64,000 nt of DNA, from positions 124,001 through 188,000 of the forward strand of contig CAUEEP010000307.1 of NCBI GenBank assembly GCA_958450365.1. The letters are read 5' to 3'. The stretch's first letter is position 1; every line of letters starts with the position of its first letter. The notes beneath the pieces were generated by a model. The model worked only from the letters and a program-made list of their open reading frames with translations, did no database searches and was not told where the DNA came from. This document shows, piece after piece, positions 1 to 11,186 of the stretch. The stretch comes from Mesorhabditis belari (lineage: Eukaryota; Nematoda; Chromadorea; Rhabditida; Rhabditidae). The position numbers and the translations under genes were made by a program.

Positions 1-172
1 GTCTTTCTGTAAATATTGATTTGAATAAACTTTCCGAAAAGCTAAAAGATCTTCAATTTTTAAAAGAATGACAAAATTTTCTCAAAAACTATCCACGGAA
101 AAGAAAAAATCTGAAACCTTTGTAATATTAGAAATGAATCGGGGATTTTGATTTTGTAACCCCGCCTTTATA

Positions 173-1743
173 CACTGTGGTGCAAAAGTCCTGTCCCACT
201 TACTTTTCTGAAACATTTTGTCAAAATTCTAAAATTTTTCGAAAACAACTTTTTAAGTAAAGGGGTTTTTCTGAACCCTAAGTTGTAAGTTTTTATATAA
301 ACAAGTTTTTAGATTTAAAAAATTTATTACCTGAAAGAAAATAACAAATAAAGTTTAACATCAAAAAATATATGGTGCAAAAGTCTTGTCCCACCATTCA
401 AAAAGGAAAGCTAGATTAATATTTGGTCGGTCCTCCTTTAGCCAAAATCACTGCTTGAATCACTGCTTGAATTCGTTGAGGCATTGAGTCGACCAAATCA
501 CGTAGAATTCCCGAAGAAATTTGTCGCCAAACGTTTCTGATAAAGAACCAAAGCTCGACCTTTGTGTTGAATATCTTGCCCCGAGCCCAAAGATGCTCTA
601 TAACATTCAAATCCGGCGAATAAGGAGGCACTTTGATCAATTCTACACGATAAGCAGCAAAAACGCCGGGTAGGCGAGCTCTTCCTTCATTTGCAAGCCG
701 GACAACTCGGCCCATCATTAGCTGACTTTTGTGGCATGGAGCGTTGTCTTGATATAAGGCCCATCCTTGTGGCATGTTCGTGTTTGCAAATGGAATTAAG
801 TTGTTCTCTATGATTGACTTGTACCTTTGAGCGTCGAGATTCGTCGAGATCGAACACTTACCCCACAACATAATGCTCCCACCACCGAATTTGACCGTTG
901 GCTTAACGTATTTGAGGTTATAACGTTGTCCAATTGGTCTTCTGATTAAATGGTTACCGTCCGGGTAGTATAAATTAATTCTAGTCTCATCGGTAAAAAT
1001 GACTCGGGCCCAGTCATCGGAAGTCCAACACTCGTAGTTCTTTGCAAAATCATATCTCAGCTTCCGAGTTTTTGCAATGGTCAAGGGTCGTTTTGCTGGT
1101 CTTCTTGCATGCAATCCTGCTCGAATCAAGCGACGGTTGATGCTCCATCGAGAAATATTTTTGTTAGACGTGGCCTTCAACTTCATGATTCCATGGCTCG
1201 AAGTCAGATTCGGGTCGATTTTATGGTCAATGATAAGTGCTCGATCTTCAGTTTTTGTTGTAATCGGTGGACGACCAATTTTCGAAGCTCTGTGAAGACT
1301 TTGGCCTTCTTCCGATTTTGCTGCTAGCCGATTCACCGTCCTTTTATTGCATTTGAAGAGCATCGCAATAGAAGGTGATGAATATCCATATTTCTTTGCC
1401 TGCACGATCTTTTGCTTATCAGGAGTTGATAAATATTTGCGAGTCGACATCTAAAAATAAAAATATAGTACAAAAAATTCATGAGAACAAACAAAGGCAA
1501 AGAGAAAATACAAATTTTTGTTAGTGAGACAAGACTTTTGCACCATCTTTTTTCTCAAGTTTTACGAAAAAAAAGGTTTTTAAAAAACAACAAAATATTG
1601 GAGTACGGGCATTTACATAGTAAAAGATGAAGGGATAAGCTACTAAAAAAACCCGTTACTTAAAAAGTTGTTTTCGAAAAATTTTAGAATTTTGACAAAA
1701 TGTTTCAGAAAAGTAAGTGGGACAGGACTTTTGCACCACAGTG
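173..1743 (-). mobile_element. Tc1-like DNA transposon with IR/DR-type ends
   Basis: A 1571-bp element begins CACTGTGGTGCAAAAG and ends with its reverse complement, flanked by TA on both sides (171-172 and 1744-1745), the target duplication used by Tc1/mariner elements. The outer inverted repeats are about 90 bp and match as far as read. A second copy of the terminal motif GGTGCAAAAGTC lies internally at about 373-393 and, inverted, at 1525-1546. Each end therefore has two likely transposase-binding sites, the IR/DR arrangement known from Sleeping Beauty-type elements. The single ORF between them is uninterrupted, so the element looks recent and possibly autonomous. Confidence 0.93.
416..1450 (-). 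CDS. Tc1-like transposase, 344 aa, apparently intact
   Basis: This is the DDE/D transposase expected to cut and paste the surrounding element at TA sites in the nucleus. The N-terminal third carries the paired helix-turn-helix DNA-binding region (start MSTRKYLSTPDKQKIV, then a GRPPITTK linker near residues 59-66). The catalytic core shows D154 in FTDETR, D235 in YQDNAPCH and E285 in PDLNVIEHLW. The 344 aa length is normal for the family and there are no stops or frameshifts. One oddity is that 49 residues separate the second Asp from the Glu, where Tc1 relatives usually have 34; about 15 extra residues lie near 246-270. The C-terminus ends shortly after a region rich in Ile/Gln. The ATG is the first in frame and lies about 75 bp inside the right inner repeat. 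Confidence 0.93.
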   Translation of the reverse strand: MSTRKYLSTPDKQKIVQAKKYGYSSPSIAMLFKCNKRTVNRLAAKSEEGQSLHRASKIGRPPITTKTEDRALIIDHKIDPNLTSSHGIMKLKATSNKNISRWSINRRLIRAGLHARRPAKRPLTIAKTRKLRYDFAKNYECWTSDDWARVIFTDETRINLYYPDGNHLIRRPIGQRYNLKYVKPTVKFGGGSIMLWGKCSISTNLDAQRYKSIIENNLIPFANTNMPQGWALYQDNAPCHKSQLMMGRVVRLANEGRARLPGVFAAYRVELIKVPPYSPDLNVIEHLWARGKIFNTKVELWFFIRNVWRQISSGILRDLVDSMPQRIQAVIQAVILAKGGPTKY

Positions 1744-1915
1744 TATAAAGGCGGGGTTACAAAATCAAAATCCCCGATTCATTTCTAATATTACAAAGGT
1801 TTCAGATTTTTTCTTTTCCGTGGATAGTTTTTGAGAAAATTTTGTCATTCTTTTAAAAATTGAAGATCTTTTAGCTTTTCGGAAAGTTTATTCAAATCAA
1901 TATTTACAGAAAGAC

Positions 1916-4900
1916 AAATTTCACGTTTTTTCGTGATTTAGCTTATTCTTGCCGAGTTTCCGATCGTAGTTGCTGAAATTTTATTGAAATTTTGGGGCTC
2001 AAAGAGTTTCGGAAGCAAGGAGGATTAAAGAGAATTGAAAAACTCTCTGAGAAATCGTATTCCACTGTAATTCTGTAATGATATCAATTTTCTAGACCAG
2101 TTTCGAGACTTTCCACCAAATTGGATGCATTTAAATCCTCTGCTTACTAGGTTTAACCAAAAAAGCTTAATTTTGAATGTATGAAAGAAATTTGAACTTA
2201 CAGCAAAGCTTGTTAATTCTAAACAAGGTTTAAGAAATGAAATTCCAGTATTTACTGGTTATTGAAAGTTTTCTGATGAAGTTAAGATGAAAAATACAGG
2301 CGTTCTACGGTCGTTTATTCGGTTTGCTTCAAGAAAAAGCCAAAAACCTACCTGATGTAAACCGCGAAACCAATCTTGAGGCGATTTCTTGAGAAAATAA
2401 CCCCCACCACTACGGCTCTAGATAGTCTCTAGCACGACCGTTTTCGGCACCAAATAGGACTCTCGACCCTGGAAAATGGGCAGATCTTTTACGCATGATA
2501 ATCTATATAACGCTACAGTAATACTAGATCGGGAACAGGAATCGTTTCTTCAGCCTCTTTCATTTTCAACGCTGCAATCCCTCCGATGTCCAATCGATGT
2601 GTATCCCATTACAATTATTTTGGCTAACTTTTTTATTTTACTTTTTTCTTGGCTATTTATAAAGCTTTATTTTTTATGAGAAACAAATAATACATCCTTG
2701 TCAAATAATAATCATACATCGAAACAAAGAGTCATCCTTATCAAGTTCTGCTCCAGTTGCATCGGCAATATCGAAAATGGATCAATTGGATGAAATCAAT
2801 GACAATGTGGCCATGACACAACAAAAGCACTAAAACTGTATAAAACCCGATAAAAAACTCTCAAAACTCAAAAACAAAATCTTTTCCGATGGGGATGAAC
2901 GTAGAAGGTGAAAAATTTTGTGATTCGGGAATCTATATCATCCGTGTATGTGTATGATCCAAACATGTAGACACAATCCCTCCTCGAGTCAATGTTAAAA
3001 ATATCTGATTTCTCCGTGAACTAAAAAGGTAATTCAGATGCTTATACGAGTAGTCTGATCTTGCCTGGCCTGGCTCGCGATCCGACTCCAGCAATCCGAC
3101 TCCAGCTATCTGACTCCAAGTTACTGTAGCCTATTGTGAGATCTACAAAGTCGTACAGAGTTCGTTTTCAAAGGGTTTCGATAAAAATAGGATATAATTT
3201 GGAGAATAAAGAAATCGATTAAATCTAGACTTAAGGATAGCTAATTTTAGTGGAAAATCGTAAAAGCCGGGCATAAAAGCCTCTTTCTGAAAGTAATTAG
3301 TCTCATTAATGGTTTTCTATTACGACAGGAACGTGGTACAACACAGGCGCTAAGGGCCTTAACCCTCGGCGCTCGATTGAATCAATCGGGTGCCCAGGAT
3401 CATTTCTTCTTGAGGATCTGCCCTGGTGAAAAGGAGCTCGCTTGAGGACAGGCGGGCTCTTCCTAACCAGGTAGATCTGCTGGACCAGCTGAACACTCTA
3501 GATAGACTTTCCAGAATGATACAGTTTGGAATACATTTATTAGATGCCCAAACTTGTAACGCATTTTCTCGAAAACTAGGGTTTCTTGGCAAAATCCGAG
3601 AGCACCATCGTGATCACCGTATTCGACTCGTGTTTGCACCTCATTTTGATATCACGGTCACTTCTGATCATTCCCTTGTTAGAGGACATCGGGATTACGC
3701 TAGCTTTTCCTGAATCTTTTCGAAAACGGGATTACGGTAACTTCCTAAAGGGAATCTTGGAGAGTCATTCAGAAGCCACAGTTAGCCTTTGAGAGCCTGA
3801 ATCGAGCCAGTTGCAGATCAATGGAGACATTTTGTCGAACAAGCTACATTTGGGGGGATCTTAAGGACGGATGAATCGTCTTTCCTCGAAATTTGACGGT
3901 AACAAGTTGGATCAGCTATAGAATGTCTATTATTCTATCGAAAAAGCTTCAGGAAAATCCTTTAAAACACAGGGACAAAGGCATGCAAAGGTTGAACTAC
4001 GGTCTCGTTTTCTCCATCTCATATGGTCTCGTTTTCTCCATCAACTCTAAAACCAAAACCTAAGCCTGTAAGCAGGGGCTAAAAAGTAACTAATCCAAAG
4101 CCATACTGGTTACTTCTTTGCTATTTGTTCATACATATTGTTCTGTTACTGTTCGACTGTTCAAAGATTTCATACCTTCAAACGGACGAAAATAATGAAA
4201 AGACTCTCTTTCGAGATCTTTCGAGAAATTTACATTTTCAATCAATCCAATGATCGTTTTTCGCAAAATGAATTGATAAAATACGATAGATTTTCCAAAA
4301 AAAAATAATTACAATTTCTAAAAAAAGTGATTGTTTGAAAAATTTGCTGAAAATCGCGATTGTTTAATAGAAAATAGGCTGAATTTGTTCCAATTTTGTG
4401 TAAATTTGATCTTTTAGCTCTGGAAATTTTTTCAGAGTCTGAAGATCAATGAGTTTTGCGGAGCAAGGAGAACCCGAAAAATGTCTGAGAAACAGTATTC
4501 TCGTATTACTTTAATGAATACTGTAATGATTTCATTATTCCAACTAGGGAAGGTTGTTAACCTATCGTGGCTTTTTTGACTCGGGAAATAGCCTCTCTGA
4601 TGCCGTTTTGTCACGCTGATTCCGAATCTGCAATCAGTTTTTGCCAGCGACAATTTTTTTCAGGTAGGTTGTGCTCCAGATCGGCAGAATAATTGATGAA
4701 TTGATCAAATTCCAACTTCAGTCAAGAAAAACATTGAATTTTATCTTGTGTTCACGCTACCGTACCCGCTACTGTAATCTTAAGCTGGCCTTTGTATCTC
4801 GCCCTGTTACAATTTTTCAAAAACTTTAGAAAAATATTTCCGGACAAAATTATGCGTGTTCAAAGGGTGAGGATCCGTTTGAAGTGCCCGAAAACCTCGA

Positions 4901-5890
4901 GGACAAGGAGTTTCGAAACCATAGCAATCCTTCCAATCGATGTGGATGCCATTCCAATTATTCTGGCTAGCTTTTTTATTTCACTTTCACCGGATCGGCA
5001 CCGAATAGGAACCGAATGTGATCCGAATGAGAACCTATTCCGAGCCGAATCGGAACCGAATGAGAAACTGATCGGAACTGAATCGGAACCGAATGAGAGT
5101 CTAATTGAATCCCAAATGAGAACCAAAGCTTTGCTTTAAGTCCAAATTTCTTCCATACATTCAAAATTATTCACGATTTCTCAGTTTTTCGATTCTCTTT
5201 GATCCTCCCCGCTTCCCCCACTCTTTGAGCCCGAAAATTTGAATAAAATTTCAGCAACTACGACCGGAAACCCGGCAAGAATAAGCTAAATCACGAAAAA
5301 CCGTGAAATTTGTCTTTCTGTAAATATTGATTTGAATAAACTTTCCGAAAAGCTAAAAGATCACCAATTTTTAAAAGAATGACAGCAATTCTCTCAAAAA
5401 CTATCCATGGAAAAGAAAAAATTTGCCTTGTAATCTTTGTAATATTAGAAATGAATCTGGTATTTTGATTTTGTAACCCCGCCTTTATATCTCGCCCTGT
5501 TACAATTTTCTCAAAACTTTCAAAAGAAAAGGCCTTCCGGACAAAGTGATCGGCGTTCAAAGGGTGACGATCCGTTTGAAGTGCCCGGAAACTACGAGGA
5601 CAAGGAGTTCAGAAAACAGCAATCCCTTCGATCGATGTGTATGCCCTTCCACTTATTCCGGCTAACTTCTTTATTTCACTCTTTCTCAGCTATTTATAAA
5701 GCTTTATTTTTTTACGAAACAAATAATACATCCTTGTCAAATAATAATCATACATAGAAACAAAGATTCATCCTTGTCAAGTTGTGCTCCAGTTGCATAA
5801 GAAATCTCGAAAATGGATGAATTGGAAGAAATCAATGACAATGTGACTATAACACAACAAAAGCACTAAAACTGTATAAAACCCGATAAA
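1916..5890. repeat. patchwork of dispersed and duplicated repeat segments, no intact gene seen
   Basis: Segments at about 2560-2880, 4790-4990 and 5500-5890 are divergent copies of one sequence, with shared landmarks such as TCGATGTG, GGCTATTTATAAAG and AAACAAATAATACATCC. The 1916-2010 piece reappears inverted at about 5210-5308. A degenerate repeat of GAACCGAATGAG type occupies about 4995-5110 and returns inverted at 9690-9870. The tail of the F-box-like gene is duplicated at 2880-3040. Nothing at 3050-4790 looks coding; the short ORFs there have no splice context or recognisable motifs. Confidence 0.7.
2880..3040 (-). pseudogene. broken 3'-end copy of the F-box-like gene
   Basis: Read on the minus strand, this stretch matches the last 50 or so codons of the gene at 5897-6949 (the segment around KSVIFRRN, DCVYMLGS and EFFAFYIH) but with substitutions and small deletions that break the frame. 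The 3' flanking sequence (down to about 2560) also matches the gene's flank. It was therefore copied as genomic DNA together with its flank, not as a processed transcript. Confidence 0.75.
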
Positions 5891-5896
5891 AACTTG

Positions 5897-6949
5897 TCAA
5901 AACTCAATTTTTCCCGCTTCCGGATGAATGTAGAAAGCGAAAAATTCCGTTCCGGTTCCAGTTCCAGTTCCGGAATGTATATCATCCTCGTATGTGCATG
6001 ATCCCAACATGTAGACACAATCCCTCTTCGAGTCAATGTTCCGTCGAAAAATGACTGATTTCTCTGAGAACTCAAAATCGTAATCCAAATGCTTATCCCA
6101 GATCTCTTTCGCTATTTTGATCACTTTTTGCTGATTTCCCCCCTCAAGACGCTTCATTCCGGAGAATCGCGAAAGAAAATCGACGATTCGGCAATCCCTC
6201 TCCTGAGAATCATCGTCATTCAAATAAATAGCCGCTTTCACATTCCTGCTTGCTTTCCCCTTTTCAACGATTGATTGCAAGAGCTTTTCAAACCCATCAT
6301 TGGCCAAGCATGTTCCACGGATTTCGAAGAATTTGATCGAAGTCTTGGCAAAAGCAGCGTAGTAGACGTGAAACGCAGCAGCGGAAGTCCAATGAAAACA
6401 GACTTTTTCGCAGTCATTCATCTGATTTGCAATGAAATTCTCGAAATGTTCGCTGATCACTTGATTTTCTTCAAACAAATCAATGTCCACATTAATATCC
6501 GCGGATTTTCCAATCACCGAGCGGAAATTCTCAAGAAATTTCAGCAAATCCTCGTTCGTTCGCACGGACAGCTCCAAATGTTTCACAGACTTCAGGTGAT
6601 TCAGAATCGGGGCGATTAGGTCGCAGAATGGTTCGTCGAACCCCGTCTCAAATAGGTCACACGAGTGGATTCGTTTGAACAATGGAAAGCGGAGAGCGAC
6701 ATTAAGCGTGAGGGTGGAGTCATGGGGACGATGGTTGATGGAAATCCAATCATCACGAGAAAAGATCCGGTGCACGTGACGCCCAAACACTAGCCAGGGT
6801 GCCCGCAGCAGAATCGATCGAAATCCTGCATTCACCTTGACCAACTCCATTGTATCTTCCGGCTTCATTTGCTCCAAAACCTCCAGCTCTAGGTCATAGC
6901 ATAGCTTCTGCATGGGGAATGACGTCAACTTCCGCATTTCAAACGACAT
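5897..6949 (-). CDS. F-box-like protein, single exon, 350 aa
   Basis: A long uninterrupted frame runs from ATG at 6949 to a stop at 5897 and encodes 350 aa. Residues about 11-60 resemble a nematode F-box: a leucine-rich start followed by the spacing seen in LEVLEQMKPEDTMELVKVN and then FRSILLRAPW. Such proteins normally link Skp1/cullin ubiquitin ligases to substrates. The rest (about 60-320) alternates hydrophobic and charged residues with many Phe and Leu and may be a substrate-binding domain like FTH/FBA domains, but I cannot assign it. Near the C-terminus is a GTGTGTGT run in the protein (residues about 331-338), encoded by a short tandem repeat. Lack of introns, AT-rich composition and two partial copies nearby fit a fast-evolving, duplicating family. 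The F-box call is moderate; it could be another nematode-specific family. Confidence 0.68.
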   Translation of the reverse strand: MSFEMRKLTSFPMQKLCYDLELEVLEQMKPEDTMELVKVNAGFRSILLRAPWLVFGRHVHRIFSRDDWISINHRPHDSTLTLNVALRFPLFKRIHSCDLFETGFDEPFCDLIAPILNHLKSVKHLELSVRTNEDLLKFLENFRSVIGKSADINVDIDLFEENQVISEHFENFIANQMNDCEKVCFHWTSAAAFHVYYAAFAKTSIKFFEIRGTCLANDGFEKLLQSIVEKGKASRNVKAAIYLNDDDSQERDCRIVDFLSRFSGMKRLEGGNQQKVIKIAKEIWDKHLDYDFEFSEKSVIFRRNIDSKRDCVYMLGSCTYEDDIHSGTGTGTGTEFFAFYIHPEAGKIEF

Positions 6950-7027
6950 TGCTTGGCGTCCGTATACCTGTAAATAAAAAAAGATTAGATTTCAAAAAAC
7001 AAATCAGCATGTAGAATTAAAAGCTTT

Positions 7028-7432
7028 TACAGGGTGTGTCATAATTAATCATAATCACTTTAATGTAGCTCATTCAAAAGGTAAACGATTCCCACAACAA
7101 TTTTACAGGAAAATCTTGAGTGGGTCTCCTGTAGCGGTGTCTATTATCTATCCGATAGGAGTTCATAAATATTTTAAACAAGCTTTCAAAGTTGGGAGTC
7201 ACATCATGCCTGGCACCCTGAGCCCCAAAACTAGAGTGTGTGCCAGGTTGAGCGCGACCGCCAAAGCTGAAAGCCTATTTCAAAAAATTGTGAACTCCTA
7301 TCGATTAGATAATAGACACCGCTACAGGAGACCCGCTCCAAATTCACTCGTAAAATGTCTGTGAAAGCCGGTGATCATTTGACTAAGTTAGACCCTCCAC
7401 AGTGATTATGAGTAATTATGAGGCATCCTGTA
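7028..7432. mobile_element. MITE with nested inverted repeats
   Basis: Outer ends read TACAGGGTGTGTCATAATTA and, inverted at the right, CATAATTACTCATAATCACT, about 30 bp with a TA at each edge, suggesting a Tc1/mariner-mobilised non-autonomous element. Inside, a second and stronger inverted repeat of about 48 bp runs 7121-7168 and 7287-7334 (GGTCTCCTGTAGCGGTGTCT and its complement). The internal ORF is a shadow of the repeat. The second pair may be a different element inserted into the first. Confidence 0.75.
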
Positions 7433-8480
7433 GACAAGATTCTCAAGAGTCTCTAGATAACTCGGCTCATCAACCATAATCAGAATGAACATGAAAAATT
7501 TCAACCCCGAGCTATCAAGACTATTTGAAGCAGTCTATGAATCCGAAAAAATAAGTTGTTTAATTTTTGACCGTAGAACACAAAAAACGTGAAAAGCGAA
7601 AAGAAACTTCCGCTCATGAGTGTAATTGTGAGTGTAATTAGTCCCATTAATGGTTTCCTATAAAGACCACAACGTGGTACATCGCGAGCTCTGCCACGAT
7701 ACCCCACACACTTCCCTCTACTACAATATCGACCATATCAGGCTAAGCGTCGAATCGCAGAAGTTCGTGAGTTTGTTTTAGGGTTATGATCTAAATGCTT
7801 ATGATTTTGTACAGCTTTCTTTTGCTTTGAGTTCTCTATAGGCAAGTAATATACACATTTTTAACTTGAAGGAATGTTCTTTTCCGAAAAAGCGGGGTAG
7901 AAATCAATCTTTTTTTGGTCAAAAATTAGCCAATTTCAAACTGCAACTTTACCCCTTCGAATCAAAAGAAAATGTGAGAAACGTTAACTTAATTTTGTTT
8001 AGCATCAGGGAGTTTCATTATTCTATCAATTTAGGCCTATCGTCAGTACTAACGGAATTGAGGTTCTACACGGCTCCGATACACTCGCCTATACAACACT
8101 GTCGCTTAAAATGGGGAGTTTGAGAAGCCGTTGATCAGGTAAGATTTAACTAAACTTGACGCCTTTATTTGCCCGAGATCAAGATAAATATCCAAGGTAT
8201 AAAATAATGCTACCGCGTGACACTAAACAAAAGGAAAATGAGACACCAAAACACCTACGGGCCCTTTTAGAAAGCTTCACAAAAGCAAAAACATTTAGAT
8301 CAAAACCCCGAAAACAAACTCACAAACTTCTGCGATTCGGTCGATATGGGCGAGGAGTGATGAGCGATAGTGGAATGGAATATAGGGGAGTGGAGTGGCC
8401 GGCGTGTCGTGGCTGAGCTCGCGTTGTACCCGAAATACGGTGGGTCAGCAGCACCATCTCTGCAAAAAAAAATATACAAG
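7433..8480. repeat. inverted duplication carrying a gene-fragment-like segment
   Basis: About 7680-7830 (plus) and 8270-8440 (minus) share a divergent segment containing CGAATCGCAGAAGTT and GATCTAAATG, so they are inverted copies. The minus copy at about 8320-8455 has an acceptor-like TTTTTTTTTGCAG followed by an open frame (DGAADPPYFGYN...) and a possible donor near ESQKF. It could be a lone exon or an exon fragment moved by a repeat. Another short piece, TTAATGGTTTYCTAT followed by AACGTGGTAC, is shared with about 3300-3345. Confidence 0.4.
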
Positions 8481-9074
8481 TTGGTAAGGATTTTTCGTTT
8501 TCGATAGTAACAACAGGAAAAAAGTTAAAGTAAAATAGGCACCCACTCGGGAGGAGCTGGTAGGATGAATGACTGTTCGGAAAATTTCGCGCCTTTTTTA
8601 CAAAATCATTAGCTGAATATCTTTTCCCTGAAGATACTCAGCTAGCTGGCGAAACACTCGCTTGCCAATGGGTAATAATAGATTTGCCCATGGCTATAAA
8701 AAGAAAGAAAAGATTTGCCAATGGTTTGAAGCCGGAGATACGGCGTTTTTGAATTTTCTTATCTTGTTTTCAAAAGGAAACTCGAATGTTTTTTGACGCG
8801 TTTGGGTAGTACGAAGTTGAAATTTTTCAGGGTCGTTCCTATCGTGGTTGAGGATTCTTATTAGGCGGAGTTATCTAGAGATAGAATGTTTAGAATTTTG
8901 AAAAAATGAAAGTAGCTTTTTCTAGAAATTTGTCGCCAAAGGCAAATTATTTATTTGATGTTGTAGTGGGTAAAACCCCACTTCCCCCAGTTCTTTTTGG
9001 GATGGAGGATCGATTTGCTGAGACCTTCACGCAATATCGATCTCATTTGAATGACTTTTTTTTAGTTTCACGGA

Positions 9075-9225
9075 GAAATCAGACATTTTTCGACGGAACA
9101 TTGACTCGAGGAGGGATTGTGTCTATATGTTTGGATCACACATATACACGGATGATATAGATTCCGGAACCACAGAATTCTTCGCTTTCTACGTTCGTAA
9201 AAGATCGGAAAAGATGGAGCTTTGA
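9075..9225 (+). pseudogene. second broken 3'-end copy of the F-box-like gene
   Basis: Plus-strand sequence matches the C-terminal coding end of the gene at 5897-6949 (equivalents of KSVIFRRN, RDCVYM, DDIHSG and EFFAFY) in shortened form, ending near KMEL. It lies in the opposite orientation to the other two copies, which adds to the evidence for inversion and duplication across 1-10 kb. Confidence 0.7.
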
Positions 9226-9689
9226 GAGTTTGACTCTCCGAGGCAGATCATCACGACAAGTCTCGTCTCTAGACAGCAAAATATGCAAAAGTCGGTTATT
9301 TTGACTCCTGGATGGGCTACAGTGCTCATATTGTTACAGTAGATTGCCAGTAGATTGCTAGAGTCCTATGGCACTGCTTTAGAGTTTAGAGTTTAGATCC
9401 GAGCCTCACTGTGCGAATGCGGGTGTGAAGGCGGGGGTTCTCCTCAAGCAACAAGCCTACATCTAGGCGGAATTGCGATTGATTTTGAAGTCGATTTTGA
9501 GTAAATTTGATGTTCGGTGGAGTTGAATTGTGAAAATGATAGGAAAAAATGCAAATATTACGGACTGAACAGATTCTTCAGAGGAAACACCGTCAACGCG
9601 CCCGTCCACTACGTTGACCTCATCGCTGACTGTAATTCGATTGCCAAGGCTCAGCGTGAGTTGAGAAGCGTTCAGGATTTGGTCATGAG

Positions 9690-10140
9690 ATAGATACGGT
9701 TCGCATTCGGTTCCGATTTGGTTCTCATTTGGGGTTCAATTAGGCTCTCATTCGGTTCCGATCAGGTTCGCATTCGGTTCCTATTCGGCTCCTATTCGGC
9801 TCCGATTGGGTTCACATTTGGTTCCTATTCGGTTCCGATTCGTTTCCGATTCGTTTCCGATTACCTACAGTACCGTATGGCCTACCGTATACGAAACAGG
9901 TCTTACGGTAGCCTGGAATACAAAGAAGGTCCAAGTACCAAAAAGGTTTTACGCGTTTTTAACTATTGTAATGTTATCGATTCTTCTCACAAGTGGGACG
10001 AAAGCGCAGTTTTCAGGGTCGAGAGTTCTATCTAGTGCCGAAAAGCGGTCATGCCAGGGATTTTCTAGAGCCGTACAGTGGTGGTGGCTATTTCCTCAAG
10101 AAATCGCCTCAAGATTGGTTCCGCGGCTTGCATGAGGTGC
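9690..10140. repeat. inverted copies of upstream repeats
   Basis: About 9690-9870 is a degenerate tandem array (TTCGGTTCCGAT type) that is the reverse complement of 4995-5110. About 10015-10140 (starting CAGGGTCGAGAGTTCTATCT) is the reverse complement of 2345-2475. 10140-11180 has no supportable gene; a GGACCTTGA motif at 10497-10540 also appears in the receptor-gene minisatellite at 12.96 kb. Confidence 0.7.
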
Positions 10141-11186
10141 GATTTGAAGGAAAACAAAGTAAAAAAAAGCGTTAATCGCTTGCCTTTCTGTTTTCGTTTT
10201 CGAAAAAAAAGCGTTTTCGTTGACCGCTGAACGCTTTGGTTGTAATGTTGTTGATTCTTCTCACGAGTAGAACTCTTTGATTCGTAAGAATTCGGAAAAT
10301 TTTTTTTTTTCAACAACTCCGACGAGAAACTCGTCAAGAATGAGTGAAATGGTTATAAAAGAAACTTTATAATTTTTGTTTTTTTCTATAATTTCTATTG
10401 TACCTAGAGTTACCTAGAGGCTTTAAACGACTAGTTAAATCTGAAGAATCATTCTGAGACAAGTAAGCCACTAAGAGAGGTGCAATTAGTTAAGTCGACC
10501 AGTGGACCTTGACTGTGGACCAGTGGACCTTGAGCCAATGGCTTTAAACGACCAGTTAAATCTAAAGAATCATTCTGAGACAGAGTAAGCCACTAAGAAA
10601 AGTGAAATTAGTTAATAATAAAGCCAGCAAATGTGAGCCAAATGTGACAGTAAGCCAATTGATTTCGCTTTGAACTTTTTCACCTCAAAAATCGATCTTT
10701 TTCGATTGACGAAAAACAAAAGAAGACAAAATCTAATGTTTCTTTTGCTAGGCTATCGTAATCTAGATAAAAAGTAATTGGATTTGCTAAATTTTGTTTG
10801 AATACCATTTGAATGCTGATTTTTTTTCAAATACGAATTTTTCCGCTTTTTTTTCTCTGAAAATCGACTCTGTGCGTTCCAGATTTTATAAAAATCCCCT
10901 TTTCATTTCATTTTTTTTTGATACTGTTATAAGAATCATTTGAAAACTGCAAAAATACACAAAATTATTTGTAAAATCAAAGATATGGCAAGATTTTTTT
11001 GTCAATTCGAAGAAAACAAAAGCTTTTCAAGGAGCAACACGAAATGGGATACGTTTTCGCCTCAAAATTCTCAATACAATCCAGAATTCTCTGGTAAATC
11101 TGGGCGCATTTAAGCCACAATGTCAAAGCTAAGCCGAAATTTCGGTAGATAACGATAGACAACGTCATCTCAAGTATTGAATATCC

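Larger units (their letters stand above)
1..1915. repeat. perfect palindrome (172-bp arms) split at its centre by the transposon
   Basis: Bases 1-172 are the exact reverse complement of 1744-1915 as far as can be read by eye. With the transposon and one TA removed, the junction reads CCTTTATATAAAGG, a palindrome centred on the TA target. The arm sequence also occurs once without a transposon, in one orientation, at about 5310-5490. It is therefore a separate repeat rather than part of the element's own terminal repeats. The left arm probably continues beyond the window, since the 5.3-kb copy extends further (sequence matching 1916-2010 inverted lies at about 5210-5308). Confidence 0.85.
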
